Shown here: positions 15,734 to 22,795 of the stretch, in pieces
Layout of the letters: each line of letters starts with the position of its first letter
How positions within the stretch are numbered: position 1 is the stretch's first letter
Made by a program: the position numbers and the translations under genes
NCBI GenBank assembly: GCA_023459275.1
Contig: JAEWVC010000097.1
Location: 1-34,903 of the forward strand
Direction of reading: 5' to 3'
Source: Bacillota bacterium
Lineage (GTDB): Bacteria; Bacillota; Clostridia; Christensenellales; Aristaeellaceae
DNA length: 34,903 nucleotides
Notes under the pieces: model-generated
Database searches by the model: none
The model's input: only the letters and a program-made list of their open reading frames with translations
Told to the model about the DNA's origin: nothing

Positions 15734-16675
15734 ATGGAACAGCAAAGCGGTATGCTCAAAAGGATCCTGGCAAATACCGGCGATATGGAGCTGCTGAACA
15801 AGCTGGAGGCCATGCAACCTTCCGATGTCCAGTCGCTGCTGCTGGAGATTTTCGGAAAGCTTGCGGGAAAAGCTTCCCCCGCGGGGCTGTTACGGGAGTA
15901 CGAAAGGAACAGATATGTCAAGCCATCCGCTCTTGACGCCGTCGCTTATCTGCGGCTGGAGCTGGACCTTGCGTCCATGGCCGGGGAAATGGGGATCACC
16001 CCTGTTCTTATGTCCCCCGCGGGACTGCTGGGAAGCTGCTCCGCCATTGCTTCCGTCAGCCAAAACAAGGTGCTCTCGGCCATCAAGGGTACGGAGATCC
16101 TTGCCGATCCTACCAACATGCTGGCCCTTGATATCGCTCACCGGCTCCGCCGCCGGGAATGGTCCAACACAGAGGCGCCCATCCATCTTTGCGCGGCCAG
16201 TAGGGTGGTCCGCTCCCAGCCCTTTTCCGGTCCCGCCCTCTTTTCCCATTTCGGCATCTTCTGCCTGGTGTCCTCCGGCAGGGACACCGGTTCCTATGGC
16301 TGTGAACACAGCCTGCTCCAAACGCACCTGGCCTTCTACAGCCGGTTTTTTCAGGAGTGCATAGGTCTGCGGATGGCGGTGGTCCTAAAAAAGCGCGGGG
16401 GATACGCGGACGGCGAGGGCTTTCTGCTGCGCACCCTTGGTCATCTTCAAAAAACGCTTCCCCATGTGGCAGTGGAAACGGACAGGACGGAAGCGGATAA
16501 CAGCTATTACCTGGGCACAAATTTCAAGCTGCTGCTGCCCGTGGACGGGCAGCCGTCGGAAATCGGTGACGGCGGATTTGTGGACTGGACGCAAAAGCTG
16601 CTCGGCAATAAAAAGGAAAGGCTGTTGGTCAGCGGCATCGGGCTGGACAGGCTATTGGCGCTGTCCTCTAAATAA
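15734..16675 (+). CDS. Class II aminoacyl-tRNA synthetase-like protein (HisRS/HisZ-type core), function unknown
   Basis: A 313-residue protein that I do not recognise by name. Several blocks resemble a class II synthetase catalytic core. The C-terminal GIGLDRLLAL (301-310) looks like motif 3. SRVVRSQPF followed by SHFGIFCLVSSG (156-181) looks like motif 2 with its arginines. GDGGFVDWTQKLLG (278-291) resembles the GGRYD region of HisRS/HisZ. There is no recognisable anticodon-binding domain, and the length is too short for a full synthetase. The start at 15734 follows GGGAGGT closely (short spacing); an ATG at 15719 overlapping the DUF6171 stop is the alternative. It is last on the dgo transcript, 26 nt from the convergent transketolase. 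It may be a catalytic-core paralogue with a role outside translation. Confidence 0.55.
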   Translation: MEQQSGMLKRILANTGDMELLNKLEAMQPSDVQSLLLEIFGKLAGKASPAGLLREYERNRYVKPSALDAVAYLRLELDLASMAGEMGITPVLMSPAGLLGSCSAIASVSQNKVLSAIKGTEILADPTNMLALDIAHRLRRREWSNTEAPIHLCAASRVVRSQPFSGPALFSHFGIFCLVSSGRDTGSYGCEHSLLQTHLAFYSRFFQECIGLRMAVVLKKRGGYADGEGFLLRTLGHLQKTLPHVAVETDRTEADNSYYLGTNFKLLLPVDGQPSEIGDGGFVDWTQKLLGNKKERLLVSGIGLDRLLALSSK

Positions 16676-16701
16676 AGAAAGGTTTGGGCGGCATTTTCCC
16701 T

Positions 16702-17625
16702 CTATGGCATCGCCTTTTTCACAGTGGCCGCAATGTTCTCCGCCGTCAGGCCGTAATGGGCCATCAGTTCATCCACATTCATGGCGGACTGGCCGAAGCA
16801 GTCGGGAACGGCCACCGCTTCCAAAGGCCGCCCGTCGCCCCGAAGCGCCCAGGCGGCCGCCGCGGAAAGCCCGCCGATGTATGAATGCTCCTCCGCGGTC
16901 ACCACCGCCCGCACGCCCAGGAGCGCATCGTACAGCAAGCCGTCGGGGAAGGGCTTCAGGCAGGGCACATTCACCACCCGCAGGCTGATGTTCTCCTTTT
17001 CCAGCAGTTCCGCGGCTTGAAGGGCTTTGGATACCATCACGCCGCAGGCGACAACCGCCGCGTCGCCGCCTTCCCGCAAAACCGCGGGGCGGATGGGGTC
17101 GGGGGCCTCTCCTGTGACCTCAGGCAGGTCGTTGCGGGAAACGCGCAGATATACCGGCCCCTCGTATTCCACCATCCAGCGCACCATGGCCCGCAACTGG
17201 GGCGCATCCGCGGGCACCAGCACCGTCATGTTGGGGATGGCCCGCATGATGGCAATGTCCTCCACCGCCTGGTGGGTGGCCCCGTCGCCAAAATCCGAAA
17301 GCCCCGCGCTGGAACCCGCCACCTTCACGTTCAGCCGGCCGATGGCAATACCCTGCCGGATCTGGTCGTAGGCCCGGCCCGCGGCGAACACCGCGAAGGA
17401 GTTGGTGAAGGCCACCTTGCCCGCAAGGCTGAGGCCCGCGGCGAAGGAGGTCATGTTGGCCTCCGCGATGCCCATTTCAAAATATCTTTGGGGAAACGCC
17501 TGCTGAAAGGCGGCGGTCATGGTGCTCTTTCCAAGGTCTGCCTCGCAGACCACGATGTCGGGGTTCGTTAGGCCCAGGGCCACAAGCTCCTCACCGTAGG
17601 CGGTACGCTGATTGGACAATTTCAT
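16702..17625 (-). CDS. Transketolase, C-terminal subunit (pyrimidine-binding half)
   Basis: Second half of a split, thiamine-diphosphate-dependent transketolase, 307 residues. It moves two-carbon units between sugar phosphates. EADLGKSTM, FEMGIAEANM (carrying the glutamate that activates the cofactor) and FAVFAAGRAYDQIRQ are the pyrimidine-domain hallmarks. GLSDFGDGATHQAVEDIAIM and a C-terminal domain with AEEHSYIGGLSAA follow. The start at 17625 overlaps the stop of the N-terminal subunit (ATGA), which assures equal synthesis; a start at 17640 is possible. Split transketolases are common in Clostridia and in sugar-catabolic clusters. It converges on the synthetase-like gene with no clear terminator between them. 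Confidence 0.93.
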   Translation of the reverse strand: MKLSNQRTAYGEELVALGLTNPDIVVCEADLGKSTMTAAFQQAFPQRYFEMGIAEANMTSFAAGLSLAGKVAFTNSFAVFAAGRAYDQIRQGIAIGRLNVKVAGSSAGLSDFGDGATHQAVEDIAIMRAIPNMTVLVPADAPQLRAMVRWMVEYEGPVYLRVSRNDLPEVTGEAPDPIRPAVLREGGDAAVVACGVMVSKALQAAELLEKENISLRVVNVPCLKPFPDGLLYDALLGVRAVVTAEEHSYIGGLSAAAAWALRGDGRPLEAVAVPDCFGQSAMNVDELMAHYGLTAENIAATVKKAMP

Positions 17626-18440
17626 ACGCTCACCCCGCATTCCGCCATGGCCTTTTCGTACTGCTCTTTTGTCATGGCGCCGTTATGGAAGCCCACCACG
17701 TTTTCGGCAAAGGAAAATCCCTTGCCCTTGACGGTGCGCGCCAGAAGCACCGTGGGCTTCCCCGCCGTTTCATGGGCCGCGTAAAGCCCCCGGAGGATGT
17801 CGTCCATGTCGTGGCCGTCGACCTCCACCACGTTCCAGCCGAAGGATTCCCACTTTTCTTTATATGGCCTGGTATCGAACCTGTCTTTTACCGCACCGGT
17901 GGCCTGCAGCCCGTTTACGTCCACAATGGCGGTCAGGTGGTCCAGTTTAAAGGCCGCGGCGGCCATAGCGGCTTCCCATATCTGCCCTTCCGCCTGCTCG
18001 CCGTCGCCCACACAGCAGTAGACCCTGGCGTCCCGCCCGTCCAGCTTCAGCCCCGCGGCCATCCCCGCCGCAATGGACAGCCCCTGGCCCAGAGAGCCGG
18101 TGTTGGCCTCAATCCCCGGCAGCTTGCGCATGTCGGGATGGCCCTGCAGCCGGCTGCCCAGGGTCTTCAGCGTGGCCTCCTCCCCCCTGGGGAAATACCC
18201 CAGGTCGCCCAAGGCGGCATACTGGATCAGCGCCGCGTGGCCCTTGGAGAGCAGGAACCGGTCCCTGTCCTCCCAACTGGGCTCATAGGGGCGCAGGCGC
18301 ATCACCTGGTAATACAGCGCAGTCACAATATCCGCCAGGGAGCAGGAGCCCCCCAAGTGGCCCACCTTCTCCAGGCCGATCATGGCCGCCACGTCGCGGC
18401 GCAGTTGCCGGGCCTTTTTCCGCAGTTCCTCCGTTGTCAT
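17622..18440 (-). CDS. Transketolase, N-terminal subunit (thiamine diphosphate-binding half)
   Basis: First half of the split enzyme, 272 residues. The diphosphate- and Mg-binding motif starts with GDG at 145-147 (VGDGEQAEGQIWEAAM) and ends at Asn176 (IVDVNGLQ). LSKGHAALIQYAAL, GSLGQGLSIAAGMA and TVKGKGFSF are standard. The start at 18440 follows GGAGGAACCC, and the promoter at 18490-18519 lies just upstream, so longer in-frame versions are excluded. Together with the dgo genes it would interconvert glyceraldehyde-3-phosphate and pentose phosphates. Confidence 0.94.
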   Translation of the reverse strand: MTTEELRKKARQLRRDVAAMIGLEKVGHLGGSCSLADIVTALYYQVMRLRPYEPSWEDRDRFLLSKGHAALIQYAALGDLGYFPRGEEATLKTLGSRLQGHPDMRKLPGIEANTGSLGQGLSIAAGMAAGLKLDGRDARVYCCVGDGEQAEGQIWEAAMAAAAFKLDHLTAIVDVNGLQATGAVKDRFDTRPYKEKWESFGWNVVEVDGHDMDDILRGLYAAHETAGKPTVLLARTVKGKGFSFAENVVGFHNGAMTKEQYEKAMAECGVSV

Positions 18441-18489
18441 GGGTTCCTCCTTCCGGGCATGAAGCCATGGACGCAAGTGCATTTTTGCC

Positions 18490-18519
18490 ATTATAGCATG
18501 CCGGGGGGCAAAACACCAA
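18490..18519 (-). promoter_or_regulatory. Promoter of the split transketolase genes
   Basis: On the minus strand a perfect TATAAT (18495-18490) is preceded by TTGGTG (18519-18514) with an 18-bp spacer. The predicted leader is about 43 nt. Its -35 is only 4 bp from the -35 of the divergent promoter at 18524-18552. Confidence 0.65.
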
Positions 18520-18523
18520 TGTA

Positions 18524-18552
18524 TTGACAGGCATCTTTCCGCGGCGTATGCT
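18524..18552 (+). promoter_or_regulatory. Promoter of the glycerol-1-phosphate dehydrogenase gene
   Basis: A perfect TTGACA at 18524-18529, a 17-bp spacer and TATGCT at 18547-18552. Transcription would start about 18559, giving a leader of about 44 nt to the ATG at 18603. Confidence 0.7.
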
Positions 18553-18602
18553 GGGGCAGAAAAGCGTGCAGAAATCCATTTTAATGAAAGGCAGGCAAAC
18601 GA

Positions 18603-19781
18603 ATGAACCCCATCGAAAACATCCCTTCCGCGCTGGCGGGCCGCACCATTTCCTGCTCCTGCGGCCATACCCACACCATTCCCATCCGCAGCATCTCAAC
18701 GGGCAAGGGGGCCCTTGGCGGGCTTATGGAAATGCTTGCGGATTTCCGCGGCAAAAAAGTGTACCTGACGGGCGATGAGACCACCCTGGCCCTTGGCCGG
18801 GAGGCGGTATGCGCGCAGCTTGCGCAAGCCGGCTGCCAGGTGGCTGAATACATGTTCACGCAGCCAAAGGGCAGGCACCTTGTCACCGACGAGCGGCTCA
18901 TCGGCGCATTGCTGATCCACATGCCGGCGGATACCAGCCTGATCGTGGCCGTGGGCTCCGGTACGATGAACGATGTGGCAAGGGCGGTCAGCGCCCGCTG
19001 CCGCATCCCCTATATCATCGTGGCCACGGCGCCTTCCATGGACGGGTACGCCTCCAGCGTATCCGCAGTGGTCATGGACGGCGGCAAAAAATCGGTGGTG
19101 CTCACCACGCCCGTGGGCGTCGTGGGGGATGTGGACCTTGTGAAAACCGCCCCGGACCACATGCTGGCGGCCGGGGCGGGCGATATCCTGGGCAAGTATG
19201 CTGCCATCCGGGACTGGCGGCTGGCACAGAGGGAGACAGGCGAATACTTCTGCCCCGAGATCGCAAGGCTGGTGCTTGATACGGCGGACCGCTGCGCCCA
19301 AAGCCTGCCCGGATTGTTTGACAGGGACGGCCGGACGATGCATGAAATGATGGATTCCCTGGTCATGGCCGGCCTTGCCATCAGCATGTACGGCACCTCC
19401 CGGCCCGCCGCCGGGCTGGAACACCAAATTGCCCATTCCTGGGAGGTGGACGCCATCCTGAAGGGGACCAACACCTATCTGCACGGAAACTATGTGGGGC
19501 TGGGCGCCCTGGCAGCCACAAGGATGTACGAGCTGGCGGAACAGGAGTTCGACCTGCCCGGCGGCGAAGCCATGCCCGCCTTCCAGAAGATGCAGGAATA
19601 TATGCGCTTGCTGAAGGGGTACAGCGGCATGGAAGCCCTGGGCATCGGCAGGGATGTGTTCCGCAAGGGTATTATGCATGCCGCAGGGCCGGAGATACGG
19701 TATACGCTGGCCAGCTATCTGAGAGAAAAGGGGAAAATTGAGGCATACGCCGACAGGCTGACGGAGGAGTTTTTCGCGTGA
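18603..19781 (+). CDS. araM: sn-Glycerol-1-phosphate dehydrogenase (AraM/EgsA family)
   Basis: A 392-residue enzyme of the iron/zinc alcohol dehydrogenase-like fold that reduces dihydroxyacetone phosphate to sn-glycerol-1-phosphate with NAD(P)H. The nucleotide-binding turn is VAVGSGTMNDVAR (GSGTMND at 118-124). The metal ligands are Asp194 (GAGDILGKY), His274 (GLEHQIAHSWE) and His294 (HGNYVGLG). ATAPSMDGYASS is characteristic of this family and separates it from glycerol dehydrogenase. In Bacillus, AraM works with PcrB to make an archaeal-type prenyl ether lipid; no pcrB is present here. The gene stands alone, divergent from transketolase, and ends at a hairpin repeat. Confidence 0.9.
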   Translation: MNPIENIPSALAGRTISCSCGHTHTIPIRSISTGKGALGGLMEMLADFRGKKVYLTGDETTLALGREAVCAQLAQAGCQVAEYMFTQPKGRHLVTDERLIGALLIHMPADTSLIVAVGSGTMNDVARAVSARCRIPYIIVATAPSMDGYASSVSAVVMDGGKKSVVLTTPVGVVGDVDLVKTAPDHMLAAGAGDILGKYAAIRDWRLAQRETGEYFCPEIARLVLDTADRCAQSLPGLFDRDGRTMHEMMDSLVMAGLAISMYGTSRPAAGLEHQIAHSWEVDAILKGTNTYLHGNYVGLGALAATRMYELAEQEFDLPGGEAMPAFQKMQEYMRLLKGYSGMEALGIGRDVFRKGIMHAAGPEIRYTLASYLREKGKIEAYADRLTEEFFA

Positions 19782-19786
19782 ACGTT

Positions 19787-19845
19787 TGCGGGAAGGGAAA
19801 ATTTTGAAAAATCTTCCCTTCCCGCACCCATCCTTTCAAAACTTC
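19787..19845. repeat. Hairpin repeat (family 2, copy 2) between convergent genes
   Basis: A perfect 13-bp stem (19787-19799 with 19814-19826) has a 14-nt A/T-rich loop containing TTTTGAAAAATC. It is followed by a tail resembling that of the copy at 3878-3935 (CCG.ACC..TCC....AAAA..TTC.AT.AAG). It lies between the stops of araM and the aldo/keto reductase, so it may help terminate both transcripts, although no T tract follows on either side. Confidence 0.55.
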
Positions 19846-19863
19846 ATAAAGAGACAAGACGAT

Positions 19864-20688
19864 TTATTCGATATCAAGGGGTGTTTTGTAGCCGGGGGCG
19901 GGGAAGGTATCGGACAGAAGCGTGATTTCTTCCTCCGACAGCGCAATATGCAGCATAGCAGCGTTTTCCCGGGCATGCTTCACGCTGCCCGCCTTAGGGA
20001 TAGGGATCAAAAACGGGTCCCGCAGGATGAAGCCCAGCAACACTTGGGCCGGGGTGATTTGGTGGTTCTCCGCCACCTTGCGCACCGCCCCGCTCCTGAA
20101 CAGCTCGGGCTTTAACAGGCTCTGCTGGGCCAGGGGGCAATAGGCCATCACCGGCACCTGATGCGCTTTCAGCCAGGGGAGCAGCTCGAACTCGATCCCC
20201 CGGGAGCCCAAATGGTACAGCACCTGGTTTACAGCGCAGGCATTGCCCCCCGGAGAGGAAAACAGTTCCCGCATGTCATGGGTATCGAAATTGGATACGC
20301 CAAAGCGGCGGATCAGGCCGCGGTGCTTTAGCTCCTCCATGCATTCCACCGTCTCATAAAGGGGCACCCCGCCCCGCCAGTGGAGCAGGTAGAGGTCCAT
20401 ATACTCCGTCTTCATCCGGCGCAGGGAGTTTTCGGCGGAACGGAAGATGTTTTTCCTGCCCGCGTTGTGCGGATATACTTTGGATACGATGTACAGGCTT
20501 TCCCGGGGGATGCCGGCAATCGCTTCCCCCACCAGGGCTTCCGCCCGGCCCTCGCCGTACATCTCGGCGGTGTCGATCATGGTCAGCCCAAGGCCTATGC
20601 CTTCCCGGACCGCTTCGATCTCCTCATTCCGTTTAGAAGGCTGATCCCCCAAATGCCAGGTACCCTGGCCCATGCGCGGCAGTTCCAT
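19864..20688 (-). CDS. Aldo/keto reductase
   Basis: NADPH-dependent oxidoreductase of the AKR superfamily, 274 residues, a TIM barrel. The catalytic tetrad is visible as Asp39 and Tyr44 (IDTAEMYGEG), Lys70 (VSKVYP) and His103 (LYLLHWRG). GLIRRFGVSNFD and the C-terminal IPIPKAGSVKHARENA (NADP-binding) are standard. The start at 20688 follows AAAGGAG by 7 nt; an upstream ATG at 20718 lies inside the repeat. The substrate is unknown; many bacterial AKRs detoxify aldehydes such as methylglyoxal. It is last in a likely operon with a disulfide reductase and a DsrE protein, separated from the latter by a 90-nt hairpin repeat. Confidence 0.9.
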   Translation of the reverse strand: MELPRMGQGTWHLGDQPSKRNEEIEAVREGIGLGLTMIDTAEMYGEGRAEALVGEAIAGIPRESLYIVSKVYPHNAGRKNIFRSAENSLRRMKTEYMDLYLLHWRGGVPLYETVECMEELKHRGLIRRFGVSNFDTHDMRELFSSPGGNACAVNQVLYHLGSRGIEFELLPWLKAHQVPVMAYCPLAQQSLLKPELFRSGAVRKVAENHQITPAQVLLGFILRDPFLIPIPKAGSVKHARENAAMLHIALSEEEITLLSDTFPAPGYKTPLDIE

Positions 20689-20708
20689 CGCTTTTCTCCT
20701 TTGAAACA

Positions 20709-20775
20709 GGGTTCCCAAAGGGACGTCTCCCTTTGGCGCAGGGGTGTCTGAGGGGAGGCGGCGCCTCCCCTTGGC
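20709..20775. repeat. Double-hairpin intergenic repeat (family 1, copy 1)
   Basis: Stem 1 is CCAAAGGGA (20715-20723) with TCCCTTTGG (20728-20736). Stem 2 is AGGGGAGGC (20751-20759) with GCCTCCCCT (20763-20771) on a 3-nt loop. The same layout and register occur at 32106-32163. It fills the gap between the DsrE and aldo/keto reductase genes, where it could protect or partly terminate the transcript. Confidence 0.6.
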
Positions 20776-20778
20776 GTG

Positions 20779-21117
20779 TCACAGGGTAATCAGCGTATAT
20801 CCCGCCTCCAAAAAGGCGGCGAAGGAGGGGTGCCCGCTCATGTCCCCTTTCAGGGGAATACCTGACGCCTCGTTGTAGGAAAGCACGCCCAGCTTGTTGG
20901 AACAGGCCTTGCACACGCTGTCGATCAGCCCCTGATTCCTGGCCTTTTTAAACAGCGGGTCACCGCTTTCGGTCAGCGTTTTTATCAGCGTCACGGCCTC
21001 GCCCTCCATCACGATTTTGGCTTCGTGGCCCTTGGCCGCAAGGTCCATCGCGTTAAGAAGCACGTGGACAAAGCACATGGGCTCCCCCTTGAAAGCAAAG
21101 ATCACATATCTCCCCAT
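20779..21117 (-). CDS. DsrE-family small protein
   Basis: A 112-residue cytosolic protein of the DsrE/DsrF-like fold. Members move sulfur or act in sulfur redox reactions. The opening MGRYVIFAFKGEPMCFVHVL, KIVMEGEAV, GLIDSVCKACSNKLGV and the closing GDMSGHPSF block are typical of a conserved small clostridial group. Candidate reactive cysteines are Cys15 and the CxxC pair Cys69/Cys72. The gene starts 34 nt after the flavoprotein gene, so the two are co-transcribed. A link to a disulfide reductase suggests thiol or persulfide handling, which is inference. Confidence 0.82.
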   Translation of the reverse strand: MGRYVIFAFKGEPMCFVHVLLNAMDLAAKGHEAKIVMEGEAVTLIKTLTESGDPLFKKARNQGLIDSVCKACSNKLGVLSYNEASGIPLKGDMSGHPSFAAFLEAGYTLITL

Positions 21118-21151
21118 GCTTGTTTTCTCCTTTATGTCAGCGAAAGAAGCA

Positions 21152-22654
21152 TTACGCCTCCCGGCTCCAGTCGATATCCTCCAGCGCCCAGGCGCAAAGC
21201 TCGCTCATGGAGGGGTGGATCACCATGGAATCCTCAACGGGCAGGAAGGTGCCGATCTGCGGGCAGACCGAGCGGACAATGCCCCCGCGGCCCGGCCTTG
21301 CGCCCTTCTTGTCCAGAACGCAGGTGCACTGGTACCCGGCGTTCATCAGGTAGACGAAGGGCTGCACCAGAATGGCGGCGTAAGGGCCCACCACGTGCAC
21401 GCCGATGATCTTGCGGTCCTCCCCGGCCACGATTTTCACAAACCCGTTGTCCGGCCGGTGGCTGGAGTAGCCCATGGCGATGCCGCCGGCGATATCGGCG
21501 TAATAATTGCGCCCCACCCACACCCGGAGGCCCTTTTCCTTGGCCTGCTTTTCCGTGAGCCCCACATGGCCCACCTGGGGCCAGGTAAAGATGGCCCAGG
21601 GAGTGGCGTCATAGGAGGCGCTCTTTTTTTCGCCCTGCCCGAATAGGTTGTTCATCAGGATTCCGGCCTCATAATTCGCCTTGTGGCGGAACTGGAATTT
21701 GCCGTTGATGTCGCCGATGGCCCATATATGGCTTTGGGAGGTCTGCAGATATTCATCGGTAACGGCATATCCCCTGGCGTCGGTCTTTATCCCGGCCCGG
21801 TCCAGATGCATCAGGTCGCCGTTACTCCGTACGCCGGAGGCCACAAAGATCTCCTCCGCCGCAACCCTTTTCCGCTCCCCGGTGGCCATGTCCTCCACCG
21901 TTACGGCTTTCTCCCCGCCGGCCGCCTCCGCGGAGACAAGTTTTGTATTGGACAGCACATCAATGCCGTTGTTCCGAAACTGCTTTTCCACAAAGAGGCT
22001 GACTTCCTCCTCCTCCGTGGGCAGGATATGGGGTTTCATCTCCACCACCGTCACCTTGGTGCCAAAGGAGGAGAAGATATGTGCGAATTCCGCGCCGATG
22101 GCCCCGCCGCCGATAATGACGAGGCTCTTCCATGGCTTTTTCGGAAATTTCTCACCAAAGAAGGTTTCGCTGATCACGTATCCCGCTTCTTCAAGCCCGC
22201 TCACCGGCGGCACGAAGGAGCGCGCCCCAGCCGCGATGACGAACCGGTCCGCCCAGAACTCCTCCTCCGGTTTTCCGCCGCCGTAGGTCACCTTCATGGT
22301 ATTGCGGCCCGTAAATTCCCCGGTGCCCTCGTACACCCCCAGGCCGCCGATCTTTTGCAGGCTTTCCCGGATGTTTTCGCTGTGGCCTATTTGCCGCCAC
22401 ATCCTTTGCCCCACGCGGCCCCAATCTGTTTCAGGCTCCTGAAAGGTCAGCCCGATGCGCTTGGCATCCGCCGTTTCCCGCATAAGGTCCGCCGGATATA
22501 CCAGCATTTTGGAGGGGATGCACCCCTTGGTCAGGCATGTGCCCCCGAACTTGGACCGTTCGACCACCGCGCACCGCAGCCCGGCATTCAGCGCCGCCTC
22601 CATCACCATCAGCCCGCTGCCGCTGCCCACGATGGCCAGATCAAATTTCTCCAT
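21152..22654 (-). CDS. Pyridine nucleotide-disulfide oxidoreductase (dihydrolipoyl dehydrogenase-like)
   Basis: A 500-residue FAD enzyme that passes electrons from NAD(P)H to a disulfide. The FAD-binding turn is VGSGSGLMVMEAAL. The redox-active pair is Cys40/Cys45 (GGTCLTKGCIPSKM). The NAD-binding motif is IIGGGAIGAEFAHIF, and the second FAD motif is IWAIGDINGKFQFRH. The active-site dyad of the partner subunit is His480/Glu485 (IHPSMSEL). An extra stretch at about 440-472, just before that dyad, holds Cys443, Cys445 and Cys464. No lipoate or 2-oxoacid dehydrogenase genes are nearby, so a true Lpd role is doubtful. GGGAGG lies 7 nt before the ATG. Confidence 0.9.
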   Translation of the reverse strand: MEKFDLAIVGSGSGLMVMEAALNAGLRCAVVERSKFGGTCLTKGCIPSKMLVYPADLMRETADAKRIGLTFQEPETDWGRVGQRMWRQIGHSENIRESLQKIGGLGVYEGTGEFTGRNTMKVTYGGGKPEEEFWADRFVIAAGARSFVPPVSGLEEAGYVISETFFGEKFPKKPWKSLVIIGGGAIGAEFAHIFSSFGTKVTVVEMKPHILPTEEEEVSLFVEKQFRNNGIDVLSNTKLVSAEAAGGEKAVTVEDMATGERKRVAAEEIFVASGVRSNGDLMHLDRAGIKTDARGYAVTDEYLQTSQSHIWAIGDINGKFQFRHKANYEAGILMNNLFGQGEKKSASYDATPWAIFTWPQVGHVGLTEKQAKEKGLRVWVGRNYYADIAGGIAMGYSSHRPDNGFVKIVAGEDRKIIGVHVVGPYAAILVQPFVYLMNAGYQCTCVLDKKGARPGRGGIVRSVCPQIGTFLPVEDSMVIHPSMSELCAWALEDIDWSREA

Positions 22655-22674
22655 AAAAGAACCTCCCGCCTAAA

Positions 22675-22731
22675 GGCGCGGCGTTCCGCGCCGTTTTTTT
22701 CCATCATACCATAGCCCGCCCCAGGAGGCAA
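22675..22731 (-). promoter_or_regulatory. Promoter and 5' hairpin of the flavoprotein-DsrE-AKR operon
   Basis: On the minus strand TTGCCT (22731-22726) and TATGAT (22708-22703) are separated by 17 bp. The start should fall near 22696, in the A7 tract. The transcript then folds at once into GGCGCGG-AACG-CCGCGCC (22692-22686 with 22681-22675), directly before the ribosome site. On the plus strand the same stem is followed by T7 and would act as a terminator against incoming transcription. Confidence 0.65.
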
Positions 22732-22795
22732 GAACAGGGAGCGGCATGAAAATAGCCGGCAGGGAGCTTTTGTATTTCACTTGTATGCCCTGATC

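Noticed and set aside
16676..16701. Possible terminator between the synthetase-like gene and transketolase
   Set aside because: Only a 4-bp GGCG/CGCC stem before T5 can be drawn, partly inside the transketolase end; too weak to list.
16702..19781. Sulfoquinovose (sulfo-transketolase) pathway
   Set aside because: That pathway uses a split transketolase, but the isomerase and sulfolactaldehyde/sulfoacetaldehyde enzymes are absent here.
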